NCBI RefSeq assembly: GCF_029490015.1
Contig: NZ_CP120469.1
Span: 186,001 to 250,000 of the forward strand
DNA length: 64,000 bases
Source of the DNA: Halobaculum limi
GTDB lineage: Archaea; Halobacteriota; Halobacteria; Halobacteriales; Haloferacaceae
Direction of reading: 5' to 3'
Shown: piece after piece, positions 51,293 to 59,857 of the stretch
Layout: every line of letters starts with the position of its first letter
Position numbering within the stretch: the stretch's first letter is position 1
Position numbers and translations under genes: made by a program
The notes under the pieces: model-generated
What the model was told of the DNA's origin: nothing
What the model saw: only the letters and a program-made list of their open reading frames with translations
The model's database searches: none

Positions 51293-52312
51293 GTGACCGA
51301 AGAGCAAGGCGGCGGCGCTCCCGATCCGCTGGTGTCGATCGTCGTCGTCACCTACAACTCGGCGCGGACCGTCGGCGAGACGCTGTCGTCGCTGAGCAAG
51401 CAGACTTACCCCGAGGACCGGTACGAGGTCGTCGTTGTCGACGGCGGGAGTAGCGATGACACCGAAGAGATCGTGACCGAGTACGGCGCAGCGTTTCACC
51501 TCGTCGACAACGGGACAATCGGTGTATGTCGGAACCACGGCATCGATGCGGCCGAGGGGGAGTACATCGCGTTTACCGACTCTGACTGTGCGGTTCCCGC
51601 GACGTGGCTCCGTTCGCTCGTCGACCGGATCGTCGATGCTGATGACCATATCGCTGGAATCGGTGGTCCAAACCGCCCGTTCCCCGACGATCCGGCGTTC
51701 GCAAAGCTGGTCGGAAGTCTCCAAGGGACGGTGTTCGGTTCTGGCGGGTCACCACAGTCACACACTATCGACCGTGTCCGGGAGGTCAGGTCCGTAGCGT
51801 GTTGTAACGTTATCTACGACGCCACGATACTCGAGGAATACCGCTTCGCGGACGACATCAATGTCGGCGAGGACGCTGAGTTCCACTTCCGACTGAGCGA
51901 GGACGGCTACCGGTTCCTCTTCGATCCGGCAATTGCAGTTTCACATCACCTTTCGGCCGACTTCGCGGCGTTTACGAGGAAGTCCCGCTCGTATGGCTAC
52001 TCGATGGCTCGCATCCAGCGTCGCCACAGGAAGCTGATCCGCTGGTACTCCCCACTCCCGTCAGCGGCGTTGTTTGGCGGCATAGGTGCGCTTATTGCGG
52101 ATCTAACGAGCCGGAGAGCGCGCTACGCACCGCTGTTGGCGCTCACGTATCTCTTCGTCAGCGCATACGCGACGGTGCAGGTCTACCGCGACCGGCGGAG
52201 CCCGCTAGCCGCATTCGTACCGTTGCTGCTCGCCGCACAGTACAGCTTCTACGGGATCGGCTTCCTTGAGGGCCTGACCGCGATCGACCCGGTTCCACAG
52301 GAACTCCCGTGA
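51293..52312 (+). CDS. GT2 glycosyltransferase with C-terminal membrane helices
   Basis: GTG start. GT-A core: VSIVVVTYNSARTVGETLSS, VVVVDGGSSDDTEEIVTEYG, AEGEYIAFTDSDCAVPATWL (DSD) and FADDINVGEDAEFHFRLSED. The end has two or three hydrophobic segments (LPSAALFGGIGALIADL, ALTYLFVSAYATVQV, AAFVPLLLAAQYSFYGIGFL), the layout of membrane-bound cellulose-synthase-like or AglG-type enzymes. It ends two bases before the convergent GH43-like gene. Confidence 0.95.
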   Translation: MTEEQGGGAPDPLVSIVVVTYNSARTVGETLSSLSKQTYPEDRYEVVVVDGGSSDDTEEIVTEYGAAFHLVDNGTIGVCRNHGIDAAEGEYIAFTDSDCAVPATWLRSLVDRIVDADDHIAGIGGPNRPFPDDPAFAKLVGSLQGTVFGSGGSPQSHTIDRVREVRSVACCNVIYDATILEEYRFADDINVGEDAEFHFRLSEDGYRFLFDPAIAVSHHLSADFAAFTRKSRSYGYSMARIQRRHRKLIRWYSPLPSAALFGGIGALIADLTSRRARYAPLLALTYLFVSAYATVQVYRDRRSPLAAFVPLLLAAQYSFYGIGFLEGLTAIDPVPQELP

Positions 52313-52313
52313 A

Positions 52314-53447
52314 CTAAGCGCGGTAGATCCCGATCGCCCAGTGGTGGATCCCCACCAACTGGTAGCCGATGCCAACATTTCCGTCGACCGCACACAGGTA
52401 GCCGTTGCCATCGAACCATGGATCGACTTGGTGGATCGCGCCGCTGTTCCATCCGAGCCCCCCGGTCGGATCGAGCACCGGCGAATCGGCGCGTCGGCTG
52501 TCGGTGTACATCTCCGGCGTGAGTTCAGTGATCTCGTAGACGTGGACGCGCTCACCGTAGCGATTCGAGGAATCCTGATAGAATGCGAGGACGTGGTCGG
52601 AGAATACGAGCGGCCGACCCCCCGGGCGAGCCGCTGTCGGCCGATCACGCACGACGGGATTCGCCTCGTGTGGCGTCCAATTGGGTGCCTCGACGTCGTC
52701 GCTGTAGTACGCGTACAGATCCGTCCCGTCCCCAGCTAGCGCCCACCAGCGACCCTCCCAGCGGAACGGGCTGAAGTCGTGTATCGGAGTCGCCGGCCGG
52801 ACAAGCTCTGAGACCGGCTCCCACTCGTAGGGGAACGCTCCGGCCTTGTAGAGGGTGATCGCTGCAGGCCCCCGTTCTTTCGCCCACGTGTCGGGAACCA
52901 TATAGTGGTCTCCCTCCCACTTGAACACGTACGGATACGAGAGGTGTTCGTCCGCCTCCAGCACCACCTGGTCATAGTGCCAGTCGTACCCGTCGGTGCT
53001 CTCGGCGTGACCGATGACCGCCGACGGCTGGCGGTTCTGCGTGTACACCTCGAAGAACATGTGCCAGTCGCCGTCGGCGGTGACGAACAGGAACGGGTCG
53101 GCCACGCAGTCCGTCCGGCCGAAGTCGGTCACGTCGGCGGCGGTCAGAACGGGGTTGATGTCGCCCGCCGGGACGAACCGCTCCGGGGCGCGGTCGGCAC
53201 CGGTCGGGTACTCCGGGACCGCCTCGCCGTCGTATCGCCCACGCATTTCGACCGGATCCGGGTGGCTCCGACCGGTCGACGGCCGGTTGTGGATCGCCTC
53301 GCCGGTGTGCCACGCCACGCGTTCGACGTGCGTGGACGACGCGAGCCGGCGTCTGATCGCGTCGACGACCGGGTCGACCCGGTGACGGGCGTGTGGCAGC
53401 GGCCTGTCTCGCGACGTGTCGCGACCCTGAGAAGCATCGTCTGTCAT
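52314..53447 (-). CDS. GH43/GH32-like five-bladed propeller protein
   Basis: After a polar N-terminus, residues 90-370 carry propeller blades: CVADPFLFVTADGDWHMFFE, VYTQNRQPSAVIGHAESTDG, SYPYVFKWEGDHYMVPDTWA, IHDFSPFRWEGRWWALAGDG, HVLAFYQDSSNRYGERVHVY. The order ADPFLF...Y..PYVF...DFSPF fits the glucosamine-inositolphosphorylceramide-transferase N-terminal-like / GH43 superfamily. No signal peptide is present, so it may act inside the cell or be a domain partner of a glycosyltransferase. Catalytic residues are not certain. Confidence 0.85.
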   Translation of the reverse strand: MTDDASQGRDTSRDRPLPHARHRVDPVVDAIRRRLASSTHVERVAWHTGEAIHNRPSTGRSHPDPVEMRGRYDGEAVPEYPTGADRAPERFVPAGDINPVLTAADVTDFGRTDCVADPFLFVTADGDWHMFFEVYTQNRQPSAVIGHAESTDGYDWHYDQVVLEADEHLSYPYVFKWEGDHYMVPDTWAKERGPAAITLYKAGAFPYEWEPVSELVRPATPIHDFSPFRWEGRWWALAGDGTDLYAYYSDDVEAPNWTPHEANPVVRDRPTAARPGGRPLVFSDHVLAFYQDSSNRYGERVHVYEITELTPEMYTDSRRADSPVLDPTGGLGWNSGAIHQVDPWFDGNGYLCAVDGNVGIGYQLVGIHHWAIGIYRA

Positions 53448-53501
53448 CGAGTACTGGTCACTGCAGTGCGGTCGAAGATAAATACCACCGGGGGAGGGGA
53501 C

Positions 53502-54830
53502 TCAGAACCCGGTCCCCGCAGTTCCGAGCGCTCGAAGCCCGCCGGTCCCCGCCTCGGAATGGGTCACGGTCACGTCATCCGGGGACCCGTGATACAACGA
53601 CGGTTGCGCGGGGTCGGCCGGGTACGAGAGATTGACAACTGTGTTCGTGATGTCTGCCTCCGCACCCAGTTCGATGTACGGGCCGAGGATCTTCCGGCCA
53701 GGCCCCCGAGCGTTGTAGCTGTCGTAGCCAAGTTCGTAGGCGTAGTCTGCCACACCGGTGACGTGTTTGACCGAGTCAATAACGGCCGTGCCGTGCCCGA
53801 GCAGGCGGACGATGGCGGGCGGGTTCGTCGGGTTCGTGGTCGGCTCCCAGTGGACGTTCCCGAACTCGATGACGCTGTCCCACGTCTGGTCGATAGCGAC
53901 GCCAGTAGATCCACCCATGGTGAGGTAGTCGACCGTCTGAGTTCCGCCACGCGAGAAGAACACCGTTGTGTTCTTGCCGCTGATCGTCGCGCTTGGGTAC
54001 GCCGCGATGGTCCCGAACCAGTTCGCCGGGCCATACCACGACCGGAACTCGAAGAGGCCGTCCTGGTCGCCGGCGTCACACTCGTAGATGGTGAGCTGGT
54101 CGTGGCGGCACTGGAACGGGCCGACTCCTTCGTCGACGCGATACACGGAGTTGTTCCACCCCCACAGGACGAGCCGGCCGACGTAGAGGTCCTGCGTGTC
54201 CTTGTTCGTGTGGTGGATTGCGACGCCGGTCGGCTGGCCGCCGGCGGGCCCGTTCAGTGCGAACCCGTCCAACTTGACCCGACTCACGCCGGATTCGCGG
54301 TCGAATCGGATGCCGTCGGCGTTCCGGTCGGTGATCGCGACCTTCGACAGTTCGACCCCGAGCCCGATAATCTGCGTCTCCTCGTACGGACGGATCGGGC
54401 CCGTCTCCTCGGTGACCCCGGCCGGAAGCCGTACCTCGCCGCCGCCGGCGGCGTGGACGATGTCGAGCGCGTCCTGGATCGGCGTCGACGTCGTCGAGGG
54501 GTCGACCGTTTGTGGTGCGGAGTTGTTCCGTCCGAGCGCGACGACGAAGCCTTGCAGGATGAGCGAGGCGACGCTGGGTCCGTCGCCGGAGGAGCCGCCT
54601 CCCGAGCCGATAGTTCCCAGTTGGACCCAGGAACTACCGTCCCCGAGATACACGTTCCCAGTGTCTGTGGCAAGGAACTTCCCGCCCACCTTGGGCACGT
54701 AGTTCGTCCGGTTCGCGTCCGTGTCGCGGACCTCGACGTCCGTGTCGATGCGTTCGAAGTTGCGGTTCAGCGGTTGGTCCCAGTCCAGTGTCCCGGACGG
54801 GGGGGTCTCGTATTGGTGGTTGTCTGTCAT
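53502..54830 (-). CDS. beta-helix-like protein with a tail-fibre-like N-terminus (paralog 2)
   Basis: ATG 54830 (MTDNHQYETPPSGTLDWDQP) overlaps the LamG gene's stop by four bases. The first 80 residues (LNRNFERIDTDVEVRDTDAN, GNVYLGDGSSWVQLGTIGSG) resemble the adaptor region of viral tail fibres. The following beta helix shares WGWNNSVYRVDEGVGPFQCR, YGPANWFGTIAAYPSAT and TGGLRALGTAGTG with paralog 1. It lacks a signal peptide, unlike paralog 1, so its place in the cell is unclear unless it travels with the LamG protein. About 442 aa. Confidence 0.85.
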   Translation of the reverse strand: MTDNHQYETPPSGTLDWDQPLNRNFERIDTDVEVRDTDANRTNYVPKVGGKFLATDTGNVYLGDGSSWVQLGTIGSGGGSSGDGPSVASLILQGFVVALGRNNSAPQTVDPSTTSTPIQDALDIVHAAGGGEVRLPAGVTEETGPIRPYEETQIIGLGVELSKVAITDRNADGIRFDRESGVSRVKLDGFALNGPAGGQPTGVAIHHTNKDTQDLYVGRLVLWGWNNSVYRVDEGVGPFQCRHDQLTIYECDAGDQDGLFEFRSWYGPANWFGTIAAYPSATISGKNTTVFFSRGGTQTVDYLTMGGSTGVAIDQTWDSVIEFGNVHWEPTTNPTNPPAIVRLLGHGTAVIDSVKHVTGVADYAYELGYDSYNARGPGRKILGPYIELGAEADITNTVVNLSYPADPAQPSLYHGSPDDVTVTHSEAGTGGLRALGTAGTGF

Positions 54831-56605
54831 TGTTCGCTCCCGTTCACCACGCCGCCGTAGCCGTGACTCCCGTAGCCACTCTCGCCGAACTCGTCGTTCG
54901 GGACCGGCGTCGCGGTCGGTGTTGCAGTCGGTGTGGGGGTCGCCGTCGGCGTCGGCGTGGGTTCGGTCGTGGGTCTGGCGACGATGGCGCCGACTTCGTC
55001 GCTCGTGAGGGCCGCCGCGTACACGCGCACGTCGTCGACGTCCCCGTTCATGTCGTAGTAGGCGGTGTAGCCGTTGTCGCCGAAGCCAATGTACAGCGAC
55101 CGGCTGCTCGGAACGACGTCGCCCGACTGGGAGGTGTCGCGACCGACTTCCTCGCCGTCGAGGTACATGACGAGCGTCTGCCCGTCCCACGTGCAGAACA
55201 CGTGGTGCCACTCCCCGTCGTGTGTGTCGGCGCTGGGATTGACCGACGCCCGGCCGCTCTCAACGCCGACGTGGGCCCGGAGCCTACCCGGCGTCTGAAC
55301 CTCGACGGCGTACCCCTCGGTGCCGAAGCGGGAGTCGGCCTTCTGTACGACGGTCTGTTCGTTCTCGCCGCTCGACGTTCGGAACCAGCCGCCGAACGAG
55401 AGGGCGGTCGTCGGTGTCAGCGTCCCCGAACTGGGCACCTCGACGTAGTCGTCCGCGCTCGCCCCGAAGCCGATGCCGGACGTGTCGAACACCCCGTCCG
55501 TATCGAGTGTCGGCGAACCACGGACGAAGCCGTCGTTCCCTCCGGCGCTGTCCGCCACCGTTGCCCCGCTCGTCTCCGTGAACTGCCACCGGGCCACCGG
55601 AGTCGGCTGTGTCGACGGGTCCGTCGGCGTGGGCGTCGGTGTCGGTGTTGCGGTCGGCGTGGGCGTCGGTGTCGGTGTTGCGGTCGGCGTGGGCGTCGGT
55701 GTCGGTGTTGCGGTCGGCGTGGGCGTCGGTGTCGGTGTCGGCTCCGCGACACCGCCGTACAGGGCTGCGACCTCGTCGCCGCCGATCGCACGATCGTACA
55801 CGCGCACGTCGTCGACGGCCCCGTTCATATCGTAGTAGGCGGTGTAGCCGTTGTCGCCGTAGCCGATGTACAACGGCCGGTCGCTGTGGACGACTGCGCC
55901 CGACTGGGAGGTGTCGCGACCGACTTCCTCGCCGTCGAGGTACATGACGAGCGTCTGCCCGTCCCACGTGCAGAACACGTGGTGCCACTCCCCGTCGTGT
56001 GTGTCGGCGCTGGGGTTGACCGACGCCCGGCCGCTCTCGACGCCGACGTGCGCCCGGAGCCTGCCCGGTGTCTGGACGTCGACGGCGTACCCCTCGGTGC
56101 CGAAGCGGGAGTCGGCCTTCTGTACGACGGTCTGTTCGTTCTCGCCGCTCGACGTTCGGAACCAGCCGCCGAACCCCAGTTCGTCGGGCGTGAGGACGCT
56201 CGCGTTCGCGACCTCGATGTAGTCGTCGGCCGTCGCGCCAAACTCGACGGCCGTCGAGTCGTAGACCCCCGACACACCCAACTGAGGGTTCCCCCGGACG
56301 ACGCCGTCGTTGCCGCCCGCCACGTCTGCCATCGTGTCGTTTGTGCCGTCGAGTGGCCAGTGACCCACCAGCCCGTCGCTGGGACCGACGAGCGAGAGGG
56401 GGTTCGCGGCGAGTAGCTCCGGCGGGATGCCGCCGGGGAGTCGCCAGACATCGCCGCCGTAGCCGAGCCCGAACCGACCGGGTGGAGTGGCGTCCAAGCA
56501 GCCAGCCGTCGAGACGGACCCGACGGTGGCGAGCCCGGTCAGCTTGAGCAACACACGGCGTGTAATCGAATTATTTCTCGTATTCGGTGGTGGGTCTGGC
56601 GCCAT
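54827..56605 (-). CDS. Tat lipoprotein with two near-identical LamG domains
   Basis: N-terminal Tat motif TRRVLLKLTGLATVGS then AGC; then DGLVGHWPLDGTNDTMADVA opens a LamG (concanavalin A-like) domain. It ends DDVRVYDRAIGGDEVAALYG. A (PT)n linker coded by 30-bp repeats follows, then a second LamG domain, a second PT-rich linker and a Gly-rich end. The two domains share long identical stretches such as SSGENEQTVVQKADSRFGTE and EWHHVFCTWDGQTLVMYLDG. LamG domains bind glycans. It is upstream of and overlaps paralog 2, so the two are co-expressed and probably act together outside the cell. Confidence 0.93.
   Translation of the reverse strand: MAPDPPPNTRNNSITRRVLLKLTGLATVGSVSTAGCLDATPPGRFGLGYGGDVWRLPGGIPPELLAANPLSLVGPSDGLVGHWPLDGTNDTMADVAGGNDGVVRGNPQLGVSGVYDSTAVEFGATADDYIEVANASVLTPDELGFGGWFRTSSGENEQTVVQKADSRFGTEGYAVDVQTPGRLRAHVGVESGRASVNPSADTHDGEWHHVFCTWDGQTLVMYLDGEEVGRDTSQSGAVVHSDRPLYIGYGDNGYTAYYDMNGAVDDVRVYDRAIGGDEVAALYGGVAEPTPTPTPTPTATPTPTPTPTATPTPTPTPTATPTPTPTPTDPSTQPTPVARWQFTETSGATVADSAGGNDGFVRGSPTLDTDGVFDTSGIGFGASADDYVEVPSSGTLTPTTALSFGGWFRTSSGENEQTVVQKADSRFGTEGYAVEVQTPGRLRAHVGVESGRASVNPSADTHDGEWHHVFCTWDGQTLVMYLDGEEVGRDTSQSGDVVPSSRSLYIGFGDNGYTAYYDMNGDVDDVRVYAAALTSDEVGAIVARPTTEPTPTPTATPTPTATPTATPVPNDEFGESGYGSHGYGGVVNGSEQ
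55121..55397. repeat. 277-bp near-identical repeat (copy 1; copy 2 at 55898-56174)
   Basis: The same DNA, offset by 777 bases, encodes most of each LamG domain. Only a few bases differ, fewer than expected if the two domains had been evolving independently. Confidence 0.8.
55621..55740. repeat. four tandem 30-bp units coding the Pro-Thr linker
   Basis: Four units of 30 bases (CGGTCGGCGTGGGCGTCGGT...) follow one another at 55621, 55651, 55681 and 55711; the last three are almost identical. On the coding strand they read (PT)nA. Number of units can change by slippage. Confidence 0.85.
55898..56174. repeat. 277-bp near-identical repeat (copy 2)
   Basis: Second copy of the LamG-coding repeat at 55121-55397. 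The sequence outside the repeat (for example the linker) is clearly different. Confidence 0.8.
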
Positions 56606-56765
56606 AGCGACAGAGATGGGTCGCCAGCTTAGATATCAGTTGCTCACAGAATTTTCTATATTATATGTTGAAATAAACACGATGTGATCGGATACAAACG
56701 CGACCGTCGATGCGGTTCCAGCCGGAAACCACGGGGAGTCGTTCGCGACGTGGCCCCACGGCGGT

Positions 56766-58565
56766 CTACTCGACGGTGACGCTCTTCGCCAAGTTCCGCG
56801 GTCGGTCGATCTCTCGCCCCTTGTCGTCGGCCACGTGGTAGGCGAACAGCTGCAGATAGACGTTCGCCACGAGCGGCTCGATCAGTCCGAGTTCAGGAAC
56901 GTCGAAGTTCACCTCGTAGTCCCCGTCGTCGTCGGGTGAGGTGAAGGCGATGACCGGCGCGCCGCGCGACTGGACTTCCTTGATGTTGTTCCGGGTTTCC
57001 TCCGGCCGCGTTCCGTCGGTCAACAGCGCGAGCACCGGCGTCCCCTCGGTGACCAGCGCCAGCGGGCCGTGTTTCAGTTCCCCGGCGGGGAACCCCTCGG
57101 CGTGGTCGTAGGAGATCTCCTTGAGCTTCAGGGCGCCCTCCAGGGCGACAGGGTTGCCGAATCGGCGACCGATGAAGAAGAACGACTCGCCGGCTGCGTA
57201 GGCGTTGGCAACCTCCTCGATGGAGTCGTTACGGTCGAGAGCACCTTGAACGGCTCCTGGAAGGTTCTGGAGATGTTCGAGCAGTTCCCGACCAACAGTC
57301 GGATCCAACTCGTCGCGCCTCTCCGCGACGGTCACGGCGAACAGCGCGAGGATCACGACCTGTGACGCGAACGTCTTGGTGGCCGCGACGCCGATCTCGG
57401 GGCCGGCTCGGATGTACAGGACGTCGTCACACTCCCGTGCCACCGTGCTGCCGACGGTGTTGGTCACGCCGAGCGTCCGGATGCCCGACCGCCGGGCGAT
57501 CCGAAGTGCGCGCAACGTGTCCGCGGTCTCCCCGCTCTGGCTGACCCCGACGACGAGCGTCCGCTCGGGGTCGCGCCCGCTGCCGACGCTGTACTCGCTC
57601 GCGAACTCGACGGTCGCCCGCACGTCCGCCAAGTGCTCCACCAGCTGTTTCCCGTACATGCAGGCGTGATACGAGGTACCACACGCGACGAACTGGATCT
57701 CGTCGATGTCGGAGAGGAACTCCGTCGACAGGGAGAGGTCATCCAGGTCGACCTGCCCCTCGATCGGGTCGACGCGGCCGGCGATGGCCTGCCTGAGGGC
57801 GGTCGGCTGTTCGTGTATCTCCTTCAGCATGTAGTGTTCGTAGCCTGCTTTCTCGGCCGCGTCGGCGTCCCACTCGATCGTGGTGACTTCCCGGTCGACG
57901 AGCGCGCCGTCGTGTCGGACGGTCACTCCGCTCCGGGTCAGGTGCGCGACGTCGCCGTCCTCGAGGTACGACACCGACCGGGTGTGCTCGAGCAGCGGCG
58001 TCACGTCGCTCGCGATGAAGTTCCCGTCCGTGCCGTGGCCGACGACCAGCGGGCTGTTCCGGCGGGCGGCGACGATGCCGTCGTAGCCGGCCGCCACGAC
58101 ACCGAGCGCGTAACTCCCCTCGATGCGTTCGACGACGGCCTCGACCGCCGCCAGAAGGTCGTCGGTCCCCTCGAGTTCGACCTCGATGAGGTGAGCGACG
58201 ACCTCGGTGTCGGTCTCGCTTTTGAACTCGTGGTCTGGAAGCTCCGCACGCAGGTCGTCGTAGTTGGCGATGATGCCGTTGTGGACGACGGCGACCCGCC
58301 CCGAACAGTCCGTGTGCGGATGGGCGTTCGCGTCGGTCGGCTTCCCGTGCGTGCTCCATCGGGTGTGACCGACGCCACAGGTCTGTGTCGTCGTCTCCGG
58401 GAGCTCGAGGTCGCTGATGAGACCGGTTTGCTTGTACACCGACAGCTCGTCGTCGGCGAGGGCGATGCCCGCCGAATCGTAGCCGCGGTACTCCAGCTGC
58501 TGCAAGCCCGCAACGAGTCGCGGCCGAGCTTGTTCCTCACCGACGTATCCGATTATTCCACACAT
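56766..58565 (-). CDS. glmS: glutamine-fructose-6-phosphate aminotransferase
   Basis: ATG 58565 gives MCGIIGYVGEEQARPRLVAG: Cys2 is the nucleophile of the class II glutaminase domain. RGYDSAGIAL, CGVGHTRWSTHGKPTDANAH and HNGIIANYDDLR continue it. The isomerase half has two SIS domains: CGTSYHACMYGKQLVEHLAD, GVSQSGETADTLRALR, and later FIGRRFGNPVALEGALKLKE. The end PRNLAKSVTVE is the family's tail. It makes glucosamine-6-phosphate from fructose-6-phosphate and glutamine, the first step to UDP-GlcNAc. One base separates it from the glmU-like gene, so the two form an operon. Length 599 aa is normal. Confidence 0.98.
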   Translation of the reverse strand: MCGIIGYVGEEQARPRLVAGLQQLEYRGYDSAGIALADDELSVYKQTGLISDLELPETTTQTCGVGHTRWSTHGKPTDANAHPHTDCSGRVAVVHNGIIANYDDLRAELPDHEFKSETDTEVVAHLIEVELEGTDDLLAAVEAVVERIEGSYALGVVAAGYDGIVAARRNSPLVVGHGTDGNFIASDVTPLLEHTRSVSYLEDGDVAHLTRSGVTVRHDGALVDREVTTIEWDADAAEKAGYEHYMLKEIHEQPTALRQAIAGRVDPIEGQVDLDDLSLSTEFLSDIDEIQFVACGTSYHACMYGKQLVEHLADVRATVEFASEYSVGSGRDPERTLVVGVSQSGETADTLRALRIARRSGIRTLGVTNTVGSTVARECDDVLYIRAGPEIGVAATKTFASQVVILALFAVTVAERRDELDPTVGRELLEHLQNLPGAVQGALDRNDSIEEVANAYAAGESFFFIGRRFGNPVALEGALKLKEISYDHAEGFPAGELKHGPLALVTEGTPVLALLTDGTRPEETRNNIKEVQSRGAPVIAFTSPDDDGDYEVNFDVPELGLIEPLVANVYLQLFAYHVADDKGREIDRPRNLAKSVTVE

Positions 58566-58566
58566 A

Positions 58567-59733
58567 TCAGGCTCTCCGTACCGTCTCTCCGGACTCGATC
58601 CGTCCCTGCAGCACTGTGCCGCCGTCCGCCACGACGTCACAGCCGACGACGGCTCCCGGAGACACCGTCGCGTTCCCGCCGAGCGTTGCATGGTCGGCGA
58701 CGACACCGCCGAGTCCGACGCCGCGATGGACCGTGTCATCGATGACGACGTCTGCCGGGCCGCCCTCAGCGGTGACGTTCGATCCGATTTCGGCCGCTTC
58801 CCCGACGATAGTGTCGTGGAGGACCGCTCCGTCGCCGATCCGTGCGCCGGGCATCACGATGCAGTTCGAGACGACCGCGTTCGCGCCAACACGGACATTT
58901 CTACCGAGTGAGGTGCCAGGCAACAGCGTCGCGTTCGGCCCGACCGACACCCCCTCATCGAGTGCGACCGATCCCGATACCGCGGCGGTGTCGTGTACAC
59001 CAGGCCGTTCGCTCTCCTCGGCCCGTTCGTGTTCGTGGACCAGCGTGGCGTTCGTCATCAACAGGTCCCACGGATAGGTGAGATCCTGCCACGGGCCGCG
59101 GTGGAACACCGCCGAGAGGTCGCCGCCGTCGGCCAAGCGTTGGAGCGCCGTCGCCATTCCGAAGTCGCCGTCGTCCGTCTCCTCCATCCCGTGGATCACG
59201 TCGAAGACGCGTTCGTCGAAGACGTAGGCACCGCCGTTGACGAGGAACGGCGGGTCGTCGGTCGGTGTCCGGGAGACAGCGCGGACAACCCCGTCTTCGG
59301 TCTCGACGGCGCCGTACTCCGTCGGTCGGTCAGACCGAACAGCTGTGATCGTCGGAACCTCGATCTCCTCCCACCGATCGAGAAGCCGCCCGAGCAGCTC
59401 CGCGTCGACGAGTTGGTCGCCGTGAACCACGAAGAAGTGCCCGTCGACGACCGACTCGACCTGCGAGAGCGCGTGCGCCGCACCCAGTTGGTGCTCCTGA
59501 ACCACGTACTCGATCTCAACGTCCCACTCGTCGCCGTCGCCGAAGTGCGTCTGAATGCGCTCGCTGCCTCGACCGACGACGAGCACGATCTCGTCGACAC
59601 CGACACCAATCGTTGCCTCCAGAACAGTCTCTAATATGGGCTGATTACCGAGCGGTATCATCGGCTTTGGTCGTCTTTCAGTCAAGGGGCCGAGCCGGCG
59701 GCCACCACCGGCTGCTAGTAGCACTGCTTTCAT
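58567..59733 (-). CDS. glmU-like sugar-1-phosphate nucleotidyltransferase
   Basis: The N-terminal half has MKAVLLAAGGGRRLGPLTER (the AAGxGxR nucleotide loop), RPKPMIPLGNQPILETVLEA, GHFFVVHGDQLVD and VNGGAYVFDERVF. The C-terminal half is a left-handed beta helix with hexapeptides (GSVALDEGVSVGPNATLLPG, NVRVGANAVVSNCIVMPG). This is the archaeal bifunctional acetyl- and uridyl-transferase layout, one step after glucosamine-1-phosphate. Its start lies upstream of glmS with a one-base gap. Whether it makes UDP-GlcNAc, or another sugar nucleotide, needs testing. About 388 aa, the usual length. Confidence 0.92.
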   Translation of the reverse strand: MKAVLLAAGGGRRLGPLTERRPKPMIPLGNQPILETVLEATIGVGVDEIVLVVGRGSERIQTHFGDGDEWDVEIEYVVQEHQLGAAHALSQVESVVDGHFFVVHGDQLVDAELLGRLLDRWEEIEVPTITAVRSDRPTEYGAVETEDGVVRAVSRTPTDDPPFLVNGGAYVFDERVFDVIHGMEETDDGDFGMATALQRLADGGDLSAVFHRGPWQDLTYPWDLLMTNATLVHEHERAEESERPGVHDTAAVSGSVALDEGVSVGPNATLLPGTSLGRNVRVGANAVVSNCIVMPGARIGDGAVLHDTIVGEAAEIGSNVTAEGGPADVVIDDTVHRGVGLGGVVADHATLGGNATVSPGAVVGCDVVADGGTVLQGRIESGETVRRA

Positions 59734-59857
59734 AAACTCACCAACAAGTAAATCATACCCTACTATTCACACGTGCCCGTGATATACGTTTCTGACGTTC
59801 GTTTCCAATTACAGACCTACTACAAAGTATTATGACCGTCAGTGACGTTATTAGGAT

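Noticed and set aside
52905-54860. A 651-codon open frame on the plus strand opposite the propeller and beta-helix genes
   Set aside because: It is the mirror of two well-supported minus-strand genes in high-GC DNA; its translation is Arg/Val/Asp-rich without domains.
55621-55740. Regular 30-bp units suspected as a CRISPR array
   Set aside because: The units are contiguous without unique spacers and lie in frame inside a Pro-Thr linker.
54788-56416. A 542-codon plus-strand frame with (RRRGRRCRCC) repeats
   Set aside because: It is the antisense of the LamG gene; its repeats only mirror the PT linker units.
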